NCBI RefSeq assembly: GCF_030272615.1
Contig: NC_081405.1
Location: forward strand, 161,078,694-161,142,693
From: Cryptomeria japonica
Taxonomy: Eukaryota; Streptophyta; Pinopsida; Cupressales; Cupressaceae
Length of the DNA stretch: 64,000 nt
Direction: 5' to 3'
Under the pieces are notes generated by a model, which was not told the origin of the DNA, searched no databases, and saw only the letters and a list, made by a program, of their open reading frames with translations. The position numbers and the translations under genes were made by a program. Position 1 is the first letter of the stretch. Every line of letters starts with the position of its first letter. Below, piece after piece: positions 1 through 11,957 of the stretch.

Positions 1-700
1 AAAGTTTTCATCTTGGAGGAGTGCGATAAAATGTTTAAACTTAATTTTGGGGGCTTTAGAGGCTCTGAAATGCCCTGAAAAGTGGCCGTAACTGGCGCAG
101 TGGGTTACGAGGTGATAGAGCACTTCGTGAGCTTTCCGATGCTTCAAACGGTTCGTCAATCGGACACCCGGTTCTCAAGTTATGGCCTCCGGAAGTTTAT
201 ACTCCTGAAATAGGAAAAATAATTTGTATCGGAGACATAAATGAGCTGTAAAAGGGAGTGACACGTGTTGATGTGTGCTTTAACATGTCATAGGGCATCT
301 AGAAGGGAGATAAGGTCGGCTACACCTTATTGGGTGGTTTTGGCCCATGGTTTTGTAATACCGTTTGACGGTTTCCTGTATTGTATCTCCTATTTATGAG
401 GTGTGTGAGATAGAGGTTGTGTGTAAGAGTCTTATGGCTATTGAGTTGCCTCTGAATCTCTGATTAGTGGTACTCCTGCGAAGAGCTTTCTCTGCACGTA
501 TGGTGTAATCTGTTTTTGATTGCTGAATAAAATATTGAGCTGCTTTTGGAGTGTGGGGTTTTTCTCCCGAAAGGGTTTTCCCCACGTAAATCACTGTGTT
601 GTGGTATGAATGCTATTATATTTATTTCTATTTTCTGTAACTATTGTAACGATCTGAAAAAGTTTTGCATTACCCTCCTCTCAAGGTTAGTGTAGGAAGT
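1..700 (+). repeat. Copia-like LTR end (partial, cut by window edge)
   Basis: The stretch reads like the 3' half of a plant Copia LTR on the plus strand. A region with the phrase GAGCTTTCCGATGCTTC is followed by a promoter-like and U5-like part, then the paired motif GGGTTTTTCTCC...GGGTTTTCCCCACGTAAA near 556-590. Related wording occurs in the LTRs at 40725 and 47160. No partner LTR, primer site or TSD is visible in the window, so the element type and limits are inferred from LTR-like wording only. The 66-codon minus-strand ORF here has no recognisable domain and is probably spurious. Confidence 0.4.
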
Positions 701-719
701 TGTTTCCGCTACTTAACTT

Positions 720-1910
720 TCTTTACAATTACCACACCATTGAACTAATTACATCATCTAAATACAAGTACACATCCATATTTCAATCTTAATATTTCCA
801 ATTAATGAATCATTCTCAAGATACGTCTAATACATATTTTCCCTAATAACATCTACTAGATACATGATTACAATATCTTTTACAACAATGAGAAAATATC
901 TCAATTACAATTACATATACATGTCTAATAAATCATGATCAGTAAGTTGCTACAAATATCCATCCATGAACTGAAGAGATAAGAGATCCACATCCATGCA
1001 AGCATCCAAGAAAAGAATCCATTGAAGAACATCCTAGTGGAAGAAAGCCACCAACCACCCGACCATGTGGAACCAAAGGAACCACCCCCCATGCTAAGAG
1101 ATGACACAAGATCTGACACACACTCTAGATCTAAGATGACACCTATCAACCAAAGAGGAAAACAACTCTAATACAACCAAGGAGAAACATACCAAACAAC
1201 CAAGAGAACCCCCCAAAGGCAACTCAACAACAAGATATAAGGAACTAAGATCAACATGTAGGGAAAGAGTGTCATCACATTCTTCCACAAAGGATACACA
1301 TGCGGAACCATCTCAACCTTTGAGGAAATCAAGGGAGTTCGGTTTACCCAATTACCAGATCTTCTACCTCACTTTGGTATCCGATCCATGAGATAGGTGC
1401 CACAACACATTTATTATCTTTCTTAAATGAGTTATTACTACCTAAGATTAATTATTATGTTATCACTTATTATTTACAATGGAAAACTTCCAATGAGCTA
1501 TCCAAACAGTCTAGGCCCCAACTCTCTTACTCAATAATCCTAGCATTCTATTCTTCATGATCTCAGCAAACTCATGGAAGCCCACTCCCCCTACTCAAAC
1601 AATAAAGCTTGCAAACCAAAAATTTGGCTACCCAAGATAAAACATCTTAAATACACATTGAGCCAATAACATAATCCACATGGGTTACATAAATCATACA
1701 AACTCATAAAGAAAACAACCATCATTTAAACAAAGTATAATACATCTTGCAGCAATACAAATAATCAAATATTATATCAAAACTCTTCTCCAGACATCCA
1801 AGAGCATTCAAAAATGCAACACAGCCTCTAGGTAGACCTCCAAAACAAACTAAGAAACCAAAAGATCAAACTGAAACTCCAGAAAGAAAAATAATTCAAA
1901 CAACACATAA
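720..1910. other. AT-rich spacer, no gene seen
   Basis: I see no convincing coding region, LTR pair or RNA gene. Short minus-strand ORFs at 925-1288 overlap each other in several frames and show no recognisable domain. The sequence is probably decayed repeat DNA. Confidence 0.5.
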
Positions 1911-2131
1911 TAGCGCATATATTTAGCAAAATAACACATATGAACACCAAATTAGCGCATTCAACTATTTATTCAGCGCATATGACCAATCCTACAATGC
2001 ATACTATGACTGATCTAGCACATTCAACAACTATTTTAGCACATATGATCAACAGTCTAGCACATATAGAAAATAGTTTAGTGCATAGGACAAAATAAGT
2101 AGCGCATATGATTATTGTTTTAGCGCATTTG
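1911..2131. repeat. 21-bp tandem array, 11 units, constant period
   Basis: The core TAGCGCATATGA and its variants (TAGCACAT, TAGTGCAT, CAGCGCAT) recur with the CAT ending at 1918, 1939, 1960, 1981, 2002, 2023, 2044, 2065, 2086, 2107 and 2128. Every step is exactly 21 bp. The unit at about 1995 is the most degenerate (only ATGCAT kept). The bases between cores have diverged but no indel has broken the register. On the minus strand one frame reads a heptad pattern (Ile/Glu-Cys-Ala followed by four variable residues) with a single stop. The array does not continue upstream or downstream at the next expected positions. Confidence 0.85.
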
Positions 2132-4833
2132 ACACAGATTGCAAAAATTACCCAAAAAGGCTAAGTTACAACTTCAAATTAAAAATCATAGAAAAAATAT
2201 CAAGACCTAAAATCAAACTAGGAAGGGACACCCAGTCAATACCAAAATAAAGGCATAAACAAATCAAAATAGCATAGATCAAATAGGAAGAATTCTCATT
2301 CAAAATTTACATAGCAAATACCCAACCTCATAAAAATGGAGTCACAGAAAACCTCTTACATCCCATAGCTAAACCAAGATAAAACAATACTTCATCAAAA
2401 ACCTCAACCAAATACTTTTCAATCCATAACTGAGAGAGAAGAGAAAAACTCCATTACAGACAAAAGTACAAAGCCGTATATTCATGACAACAGCTATATC
2501 CCCGCATTATTTTTCCCATTTTCTAAAGCTAAAGTATAGGATAAAATTTATACATGGAAATATTTCATAAGCCAACTATACAAACCTTTATTAATAAATT
2601 ATTTTCCCCAAATTCTCGAGAATACATGGAGAAGACAAGCTTTTCCAAATTGAAAATGCTAAAGTAAGAACCTCCAACCTGGTAATAAGCAGAAACAAAA
2701 TTGATGAAGAAAATCCACAAGCCAAGCAAGCCAAGAAATCTCCAATATCCAAATCTTCAACCAAACTTGCAAGAGAAAACCCAAGAAATGCTAACCTAAC
2801 AACATACTCAGGAAGCCAAATAAATAGAAAATCAAACTAAAACTATAGAGAATCCCAACCAATCAAAATATTACAAAATAATATATTTCTTACCAACCAT
2901 TACAAAATCCAAGGTAAGAATAATAAAATATTATTTAATTTACTTACCCAAAAATATAACCAATAGAATAATAGGGTAGGTAGAAAGAATCTATCGAGCA
3001 ACCCAAGAGAGTAAAAAGAGAATAATGGTAATAAATCATAAAATCATGAGCACAAATAAATATAAAATCCCAATAATAAATAAATAAATAAAGGCGATAT
3101 TAAATTAAAGTCATAATAATAAATCAAAGGCTATTTAATTAATTAAATATCAAAGCCTTATTTATTACAAAATAATATTAATAATAATATCAATAATAAT
3201 TCCAAAAGCCCATAAATAATAAATAATAAATAATAAACATCTAATGATTATAAAATTATTTACCAAATATTTATTTATTTTATTATTGCCAACTATATTT
3301 ATTTTTATTATTATTTTAAACTATATGAATCTATTAATTTAATTTAATCATTATTAAATTATATAAATTACTTAATTAATTAATAATTAAACCAATCAAT
3401 ACATACAACACTCCAAGCATACCAACAAGAGACAACTCAAGAGATCACTCAACACTAAACTAAAACTCACACAAAACTAACAAGGGTAATCAATCTTAAA
3501 CCTAGAGTGTAGAAAAGGATTTTATGTCATCTCCAATCAACTTACCATTGGGATAAGACATGCTCAGACCTATGAAGCCAGGTGGAGTCGATGTATGGTA
3601 CCTACAAATCCTGCATCCACAAAGCCATGATACAACATATACGATATATAATACAGGTAGGTGATAAAGAATTGCAATGGCACATCCCACTCACAATGAG
3701 TGATGTGACATCGTCCCTATCATAAAAACAATAGAGGAAACTTGCAACCAATCAAGCAATATCATAATAAATATCACATCATGAAATAGGGTTAGCTCAT
3801 CACAAAATATCCTCAAATCATCATAAAAGAATATAAACAACACATAGAAAAAGATGCATATCAGTCATCAAATGAGCACCTATCATCATAAAGACCCATA
3901 AAACAATCCATAATGTCATCATCCACATGAAATAATAGTATCAAATGCATTATAACATGTCTAGAATCCATAATAAAGCATTCTAATGATACATAAAATC
4001 CATAAACTTCCACTAAAATCATCTCAAAGTAGTCTAAGCTATAACAATATAGTCTATCAATGCACAAAAAGAAAGACAAATCAGGGAAGGACACTACAAG
4101 TTGAGTCAAAAGTCTAATTAGGATAGGCAAATTTTTCCCTCGCTAGCACTGCATTTGAAGTTGGAAATTCTTCTCTAGTCTATAGAAGACCAGTCACCTT
4201 TGAAATAGCATCCTCTAATGCATCAACCCTCAATCCTTTGAAAATAGCCTCATTAATTTAAAAGTTATCTATAAATTTCTTGGTCATATCATCATTGTAT
4301 TTTGTCTTTAGCAAGCAATAGTGTATTCATCTTTCCCTTTCAAAAAATGACAAGGAATTTGCATCTGCAAGCAATAGAGTATGATTTGTGGGCTCTCATA
4401 TGATGGGATCACCACCCACTTTGCCCTTTTACTTAACTCCTTACTCTTCTTCTTTGTTACCCTCTACAAAAATTGAGCTATCTCTTCTAGCAATGCTTAC
4501 TATTTTCTAATTTTAGCTCAATTGTTAACCAATTTTTAGCTCTTTCTTTAGCTCAATCTTTAGCTCAATTTTTAACTCAAGTTTCTTCATTTCGTCCTTA
4601 ACTCGCCTAGTTTTTTCATTTCTTCTATCCTCTCAAATGCTCTATTCAACACAGTTCCTTAACTCAATAATGGATGGGTAAATTTTTATGACTATCATCT
4701 TCATTTCACTAGTAAAGGTATAGACTTGCCAAGAGCTACCAAACTTCACCAAATAATAAAGAAAAATAATTTCTGGTTTTGGACAAATTATAAACAAAAC
4801 AATCATAGCAACTACACTAACAAAAATAATCAC
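2132..4833. other. AT-rich spacer and insertion target of the LINE
   Basis: Mostly A-rich sequence with TAAT/TTAAT-rich stretches around 3050-3380. Around 4500-4580 there are several short iterations of TTTAGCTCAAT. No ORF with a recognisable domain was found; the ORFs at 3502-3690 and 3861-4130 look incidental. The last bases before 4834 are the original target-side sequence into which the L1 element inserted. Confidence 0.5.
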
Positions 4834-4846
4834 GATGGTACCCTTT
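4834..4846. repeat. LINE target-site duplication, 3' side
   Basis: GATGGTACCCTTT here is identical to 28307-28319. It is followed at once by a T run (the A tail of a minus-strand LINE), which is the arrangement expected from target-primed reverse transcription. The two copies are more than 23 kb apart because other elements later inserted into the LINE. Confidence 0.8.
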
Positions 4847-5399
4847 TTTATATAAAGATAGTTCATAATCATATACATCACATCCAGTCCAAGGATGGAT
4901 TCAGTCTGGTGTCATGCAGTCACTATCTAGACTATCATTACATGTAATTCCAAAATGGCCATAGCCCCGTGTCAGATTGCTTAGCTTTGCATCATATACA
5001 ATATAGAAGAATTTTAATACAAAAAAATAATTCTAAACCACTTCTGAATCTTAGAGCACATTGTCTCCTATGTCAATATACATATAGCCCAATTTACTAA
5101 ACAACGAGCACCAACAGCTTTCTCCCTAGTCCTAGGAGAAGGAACATCTGCATCTTCAATCTTGAGTCTCTGCATATACTGTACCAATGCATCAATTTCC
5201 TTTGGGTGTAACATGTCCATGTGTTTCTTGAAATATTGAACAAATTGGATATCTGCCTTACAAATCTAAACAACACCCTCCCAGACTAGAATCATGAACC
5301 TATCTTTTGAGACCTCCAGAATAGTAGAAACCTAAGACATAATGTAAAAGTGTAAGAGTTTAATATTTAACCCAATAAACCTCCTCCTCTTGTTTTGAA

Positions 5400-6501
5400 A
5401 TACTTCTCCATTTCCTTCTTTCTAGAGAAACGAAAGGATTTCACAAGACAAGACATACTAGAATCGGTTTAAACTAAGATCAAAGGATTCCATAAAGTCA
5501 ACAAGGATTTCACTCCAAGAAGGAGTAGGCCGACAATTCCAGACAATGGGAAAACCAAGGAAAATAGACCAAACACCTTGGGAAAACTCACATTCAAAAA
5601 AAAAAGTTTTCAAAAGACTCCTAGACATTGCACACTCCACACCTAATAGGTTCATGACCCACAACAGATAGAAAAGAACCTACTACTAACTTTTTAAGAA
5701 GTAAAAGCCATCTAAAACAAGATTTCTTAGGTTCAATGGGGGAATGCCAAAAAAAGTCAAAAACAAATTGTCACTTTGACTTAGGCCAGTCGAGACCCCA
5801 ACATTTATTGACTCGAGTGAAGATCGAGTAATCATCTTTCAACATCATGTAGATCTTCTTAGTAGATGTATCCAAAAAAGGAGAGCCATCCAACCATTTT
5901 AGTTGCTTCAAAAAGGAATTAGTATCCAAAACCTTGCCAAAGAAAAAACAACCAGTAGCTTTAACAATAAGAGAATATGTTTTCTTCTATGAAAGAGGAA
6001 TCCCATATTTAGAACTGAGCTCAGCCCAAGACCCTAGTCAGTTATCAAACAATACATTTCTAATTAGAGAAATACCTTTATCATTCCAAATTTTAGCAGA
6101 CCAACTTTGAGTCAAAGTGAGAGGTTTATTTTTTAAACTCACCCCCACCAAATAGATTTGTCCATAACAACATAGGAAGGACAATCATCTATAGCACCCT
6201 TAGAAGGAAGTAAACTCCTTACATATGACTATGTCTTCCATAGTGAAGCAAATACATTATAACCAAACACCTTCATATTAAAGTCCCCCAAAATAGTATC
6301 ACATAAAGGGATAGTCTTCCATTTTTTGCCTTTTTTAATAACAGACCTTTCAACATTATTTCTAATCAGCACTTTCCATGGTTCATTACCATCTAGATTT
6401 TTGACAATCCATTTATAAGCTAGAGAAATGTCATGGGCCCTAAGGTCCTTGATAACCAACCCACCCATACTCCTTGTCCTGCAACACCAATCCCAATTCA
6501 C
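5400..6501 (-). pseudogene. LINE ORF2 C-terminal part (zf-RVT-like region)
   Basis: Two minus-strand frames (6229-6501 and 5458-5664) read as the region that follows the reverse transcriptase in plant L1 ORF2 proteins. The first contains GGLVIKDLRAHDISLAYKW, a phrase typical of the segment after the RT thumb. The second reads LLGVECAMSRSLLKTFFFECEFSQGVW in two overlapping parts and matches the shape of the zf-RVT region, with a degenerate Cys/His pattern. The intervening DNA carries stops. This part is probably involved in RNA or template binding in active L1 elements; that role is family knowledge, not visible here. Confidence 0.6.
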
Positions 6502-6599
6502 ACAGTGCCTCTTGTTATGTCCCAGCCCATTAGACCATAAAAGTCCCTCATGATCTTCTCAATCTTGTTGGTTTGGTAATTAGAAAACAATCGTGCAGA

Positions 6600-7980
6600 G
6601 GCACAATAAATGTGATGAGAAGAAAGAACCTTTTGCACAATTTGCACTCTCCCAGCCAAGGAGAGAAGATGAGTCTGTCATTTTAAGTGCTTCCTCTCAA
6701 TTTTGGAATATAGCCAAAGCGACATATCTTTAATAGAAGGGTTAATAGCAAAAGGAATACCAAGATATCTAACAATAGAATTCGGTCCGGCCCACTGCCA
6801 ACGTTTGCAAGTAACCCAACTTGGAGGAAAATCAGACCAACCAAGAACTGTAGATTTGTGAGGACAAACCTTTTCTCCAGAAGCAAAATAGAAAAACTGC
6901 AACCTATTCATAGCATTATCAAAGTTATCCTCATTCAAAATAAAAAATAAAGTAGTATCATCAGCGAATTGGGTATTGATCAAATCCTCAGAATTAGGTA
7001 GGGTTACCTCTGATATGAGGACCAAGGACAAAAGCTCTCAGAATGTAAAAAAGTGCATCAACAACAATGACAAACAAGGTTGGGGTAATGGGCCAACCTT
7101 TCTTGATAGACCTCTTAAGGGGAATAGGTTCTGATAATTCATCATTAACCTCAATGAATGTGGAAGAGTCCTTAAAGAGAATATCAATCCATCTGCAGAA
7201 ATATGAAGGAAATTCAAAATCTTGCAACATCCCTCTAATGAAGGGCCACTCAATTATGCCATATTCTTTCTCAAAGTCCAGAAGAATCATTGCAACATTC
7301 TTCTTGTCAGCTTTAGCCCAATGCATGGCCTCTCAACCAATAATCAAATTTTCCAGGATATATCTACCTTTAATGAACCCAGTCTGAGTGACAAAAATGA
7401 AGTTGTTTAATAACCCAGCAATCCTCCTTGCTAATACTTTTGCAACAATCTTGTAAGAGATATTCAGTAAGGTAATAGGCCTCCAGTTTTTAACTAGAGT
7501 CTTATCCCCACCCTTACGTAGCAGTTTAATGACACCTTTATTGACGTTTTCTCCAAGTGATCCATGTTCAAAAACATTTTCATACGGGAAATTCCAAGCA
7601 TATCCAGTCCGAGTGCAACTTATAGAATTCGACAAGTAACCCATCCATCCCTGGGGACTTACCATTGGCTAGTGAACTAATAGCAGCTTTCATCTCCTCA
7701 AGTGAGATCTTTTGGCCCAGAGCATTGGCCTCCTCACAAGAAACTTTCTTATGGATTAATAGTAAGCATTTCTCAAGAGCCTCCTGGTTCATAACACCAT
7801 GTTTAGATGAAAATAAGCCACTGTAAAAATTGAAGAAGGCCTCCTTGATGGACACCAGATCATTGGTGAGAGTGTTATTGACTTGACTATCTTCAATAAG
7901 TTCCCTTTTATTCTTGGCTCTAATTAGATTGAATAAGTATTTGGTTCCCTTGTCACCACCTGCAAGACAATTCATCTTAG
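6600..7980 (-). pseudogene. LINE reverse transcriptase domain (broken)
   Basis: Reverse transcriptase of the LINE ORF2, which would copy the element's RNA at the nicked target. Visible RT landmarks in order on the minus strand are SPGMDGLLVEFYK (near 7610), a KNWRPITLLNISYKIVAK-type block (near 7470), GFIKGR (near 7360), the palm aspartate region near 7290 (LLDFEKEYG), and the catalytic box FADDTTLFF (near 6940). They lie in three frames (7580-7975, 7333-7665, 6994-7326, then 6678-7031), so at least three frameshifts have accumulated. The catalytic Asp-Asp pair of the FADD box is still present. The order and spacing fit L1 rather than an LTR-element RT. Confidence 0.9.
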
Positions 7981-8182
7981 CTCTTACCTTCTGACCTTGG
8001 ATCTTGAATTGTTGTAGCTAACTTAAGTGATTTTTGACCCAAGAAAGCTCCCCCTCTAAAACCATGTCATGCCCCTTAATCTAAAGTTGCTTCTCAATAC
8101 CATTGATCCTATTCTGTAGGTAGGATTCATCCCTAGATATATCTACAGCATACTTCTTACCAATGATCTGAAACATTTTCCT

Positions 8183-9103
8183 TCAAGTAACAATGAGAGC
8201 ATCCCATTGCTCCCTAGGTCTGAGATCAGGATTACAAAGATTGGCCAAATGGGAGACCATCATTATGGCATCCCCATAATCCTCATCCTTAAGTAAAAAA
8301 ATATTAAGATTGAATCCATTCTCCCTCTTAGGCCAGATAACAGAGGAGGGATAATGATCCAGATTTACAGTGACAAAGATAGGAGAATGATCCAAAATAC
8401 TAGTAGGAGAAACACAAATAGGGGCATGATCCCCCTGTGAGGAAAAGGAAAAAAGAGAAGCATTAGCATAGCATCTATCCAATCTATAGTAAACTCTTTT
8501 CCTACCACTTTGATTGTTACACCATGTGAACCAAATATCAGAAAAGGAGCCCTTCTTCCTCTCCAAAGGGTCTACAAGATTAAATCTCCTCTTGAACTTG
8601 GCCCAGAAGAAATGTTCATTACCCTTCCAACAATTCTTATTGCCAGCACTTTTAGTTTCACCATGCTCAATCATGTTAAAGTCTCCCACAAAGATCCAAC
8701 GAGCATTCGAGAGGTCGGTTGTCAACCAATCCCAAAAATTGGCTCTATCTCTATAGTCATTAGTAGCATATATATTACATATGCCAAAAACACAGTCCTT
8801 CTCTTTGAAAGTGACCCACAATGCCCTTTGGCAAGGGGAGACACCATTAGCAATAATCCTATCTACCCACTTAGGACCAACCAAAATGGCAGTATCACCT
8901 TTACCCCTATCATGATTAGAGTGAAACCCAATGGCTTGGCCCCACAAAAATTTCAACATGGTATAGGCATGGAACCCTACCACTTTAATTTCTTGGAGGC
9001 AAATAATATCTTTCTCCTTGATACTGTTACACCATTTCCTAACAACATATTTTCTATCAGGTATCTCCAAGCCCCTAACATTTCAATTATTAATGTGCAT
9101 CAT
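8183..9103 (-). pseudogene. LINE endonuclease domain (APE-type), start of ORF2
   Basis: This is the N-terminal endonuclease that nicks the target DNA for an L1 element. The frame from 9070 to 8183 (295 codons) keeps the family's motifs: LQEIKV with the metal-binding Glu (near 9000), VGDFNM (near 8680) and DHSPIFV with the catalytic His (near 8390). The frame extends upstream to a Met codon at 9101-9103 and reads Asn-Asn-stop-Asn-Val-Arg-Gly-Leu. A TGA at 9083-9085 sits where the family normally has Trp, so the likely true start is near 9103 with one nonsense change. The long plus-strand ORF over the same bases (8510-9118) is a shadow. Confidence 0.9.
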
Positions 9104-9448
9104 CGTAAATCTATTTAGTGGAGGGTTTTTAGTTCTTGTACAATCTATTAAAAAATTGTGGCACTTCATTACCTTTTTTACTGCTACCATTGGAGAGAGA
9201 CTATTTGTCTGATGTTTTCATTTTCTTCCTAACCTTTTTAGTAACAACCTCTATAAACTTTTCAGAACTACTGTTAGCCATACCATCTACTCCAAATGGC
9301 ACAATCTATTTATCAGAAGATGCATCCACCATGGAATCCATTATACCAGGTAAGGAGTTACTCATATTCAACTCAAAAGGGGTTTGGTAAGCATTCCTTA
9401 TTTAATCAGCTTTCTCCTTAATACTTACAAGAGTAAGTTGTTGAGCAT

Positions 9449-10756
9449 TCAATCTGGGGGGGGTAAATTATCAACCTTGTCTTGACCATAATTAGAAGGA
9501 TTAGCCTGAACTGAGTGATACCCAACTAGGGTGTTGGGAGGGGCATCCATGGTAGAAGCATGAACAACATCATACTCAACCTCAAATAGAGGATTAGAGA
9601 GGCTAACAAATTTATTACCATTACTCACATCAATCAGGTAATCAAGATCCGATTTGACCTTCTCAGTGCCTATGTCAGAGGTGTCATCCACTGGCAAGTT
9701 ATTACCTTCTTTAGAATCATTAATAGAGTCTTGCACCTTACTAGGATCACTTCTCATAATTCTTTTTGAAGCAATGTTAAAGTTGGTACTATGAGAATTT
9801 TTAAGAGATGGCCAATCTTTTCTCATATGCCCATTAATTTTGCTGTGAAAAAAAGCCCCCAAATTGCCCAACATGGACAATTCCCATGAAAATATCTCCT
9901 TCAAAATCTAGAGAAATAATGTCAAGAAAACAACCTCTACAGAAAGCACTACAAGAGCCCTATCAATTAGGTGAGGGAGAGTGGTTCTTGATTCCTCAAC
10001 TTGCAGAACTGAACCCAGAGGGTTAAAAATCTAAGGAATGAATAGCCAAAATTCAAGTTGTAAGTTTTTAATTTTTACCCAATTAGGGGAGGAGCGAGCA
10101 ATAACTTGCAACATTCCCTTTAGGGGACCATGGAAATTCCCTAAACAAAGAATGTCCCACCTTCCAAAATAAAATATTCAAAACCCTATCTTGCATATTA
10201 TGGGATTTCAAAAGAACCACAAATAATCCCTTTTGAATCATTCTACAGAAGTTAACATGAATACCTAACTTCTTACCCCAGACATTAGAAATTCATTCAT
10301 CAAAAAATTTCCATGAGAGCAAAGACTCTCTATCCATACAAACAAATAAAATTTCAATATTTCTTAAACGTGACTACTCTGATCTAATGGCTTTTATCAT
10401 GTCTTCATTAGGAGACAAGCAGAGGCTCTTCAACCCAAGAGGAAGAGACATACCATTTCCTCCCCCTTCGGGGTCATCAGTTGCGCAACCTCCACCATTT
10501 CTAAATCTATCTCCATCGATTGAGGACCCTCCCAGATCGTTCCCTGTATCCATGTGTTCCTGCCTGAAAAATCTTCCATCAAAGCTAGCAAAAGGTGGGC
10601 AAACCGGGGCCGAGTGATCCATAACCACTATTTTTTAGGAGGTTTTTTCATTTTAATCCTTCTGCGAATTAATATTCTCATTCTCCAAACTCCCACCATT
10701 ATCAATGATATGCATCTTATCATTTTTTCAATTAGGTTCGCCATCATTAACACTAC
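9449..10756 (-). pseudogene. LINE ORF1 (gag-like) remains
   Basis: Upstream of ORF2 the minus strand carries open pieces at 10374-10628 and 9449-9904, separated by about 470 bp with stops. The second begins with a degenerate zinc-knuckle phrase (HSKINGHMRKDWPS) where plant L1 ORF1 proteins have a CCHC motif; two of the cysteines are lost. The first is rich in Asp and Gly, as the N-terminal part of plant L1 ORF1 often is. Translation upstream of 10628 stays coding-like, with stops, as far as the LTR boundary at 10757. If the nested element is removed, an ATG at 28004-28006 falls in frame, so the insertion may lie within the first codons of ORF1. ORF1 would bind the element RNA. Confidence 0.6.
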
Positions 10757-10757
10757 C
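10753..10757. repeat. TSD of the small Copia-like element (left copy)
   Basis: CTACC precedes the LTR start TGAAGAAG. The same five bases follow the other LTR at 27999-28003. A perfect 5-bp duplication is the usual footprint of LTR-element integrase. Confidence 0.85.
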
Positions 10758-11042
10758 TGAAGAAGTTGAGAAATACTTCAAAGATCCCAAGAACACCTGC
10801 AAGAATAATACATTTCACAAGAGAAGAATGGAGGCAAAAAGACAATAATGGCTCTAAAGAAGAAGATTATCATTCAGAGAGGGAATCAATTAAATGAAAA
10901 AATACAATACAATCCTTATAAAAGGATATTAGCAACCCTAAAGGTGTGCAACCCTAAAGGGATAATGTGTATTTAATAATTAGAATAATTATTAAATGCC
11001 TAAGTTTAGCTTAAGTTTAGCTAATACAAGATAACTCTAACA
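10758..11042 (-). repeat. 3' LTR of the small Copia-like element
   Basis: It starts TGAAGAAGTTGAG and ends CTCTAACA on the plus strand, giving TG...CA ends. It aligns along its length with 27644-27998, which has extra blocks, mainly near 27880-27980 (about 70 bp in all). The run CCCCCC right after it is the complement of the polypurine tract. Confidence 0.9.
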
Positions 11043-11957
11043 CCCCCCTTAAGATGAACTTAAGGAGTAGCTAAAAAACTAAATGCATGAAGCAAAAAAA
11101 GAAACTACATGATGAAGGCAAAAAATTTGGGTCCCGACAAGAAAGCTTGATGAGGTACTCAATCACAACCAAATCTCTATGAACTGGAGAAATAGAGAAA
11201 ACCACATGGGAAAAAAACTCTACTCCAAAAAGAGATGGAAAAAGAAAGTGAAGGACTAAAGAAGCCTCCAAACAAGAATGTTCCAAAAAGATAGGAACAA
11301 GAGAAGAGCAAAAGAATCACTGAAGCATGAAGAACCTGCAAACACTATTGAAGAGTAATTTTCAGTCTAAAGAACCTCCACTAAAATAGAAGATGATCAA
11401 GTAGAGAAGACTATAATCTGCATGAGTGCCTTCAAATAACACTACTCGAATCAGATGGCAAACAAAGGCAAACAACTAAACTCAAAGATACAGAGGGCAT
11501 AAAACACCAAAACCTAAAGAGTTGATCCAACGAACCAAGGAAGTATTAGAAAAATAGGAGAAACCCCCCCATAATGTTGACAAGGGAGAGGGACAGGTAC
11601 ACTGAAAAAGAATGGCCAACAAGAACTGCATGATGAAGAACCAGGAACATTGAAGGTGCAGAGAAAAGTACATAGTGTCGTGGAAGGAACACTCACTTGA
11701 CACACATCATGAGGCTAATATCATGGAAGGAACACTCACATGACAAAATTAGATGGCAAACAAAGGTAAACATCAACCCCCCCCCCCATGCAACTTTATA
11801 ATGTAGTGCATGTACAATAAGGCACAAAATGTGCAAGATCCCAAGTATACAATGCATAGTGACACTTTATCTCAGTGCGTTTGCAGAAAAGGAAATGCTT
11901 ACAAAATGATGTATACAAAGATCAGAAGAGACATAAGGCTGGAAATAAAGAAAGAAC
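11043..11957 (-). other. Internal 3' part of the small Copia-like element
   Basis: There is no recognisable protein domain. A C-rich run (about 11779-11791) and several short ORFs are present; the ORFs on the minus strand at 11071-11286 and 11482-11705 have no known features. A phrase around 11685-11705 (GGAAGGAACACTCAC) is repeated about 38 bp later. Confidence 0.5.

Noticed and set aside
1911-2131. CRISPR array
   Set aside because: Eukaryotic context, 21-bp period with no separable repeat and spacer, and no cas genes.
8510-9118. 202-codon plus-strand ORF
   Set aside because: It lies antisense to the LINE endonuclease, which has clear motifs on the other strand.
11779-11791. Poly-C run as a possible polypurine tract
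   Set aside because: No LTR edge adjoins it; the real tract of this element is at 11043-11053.
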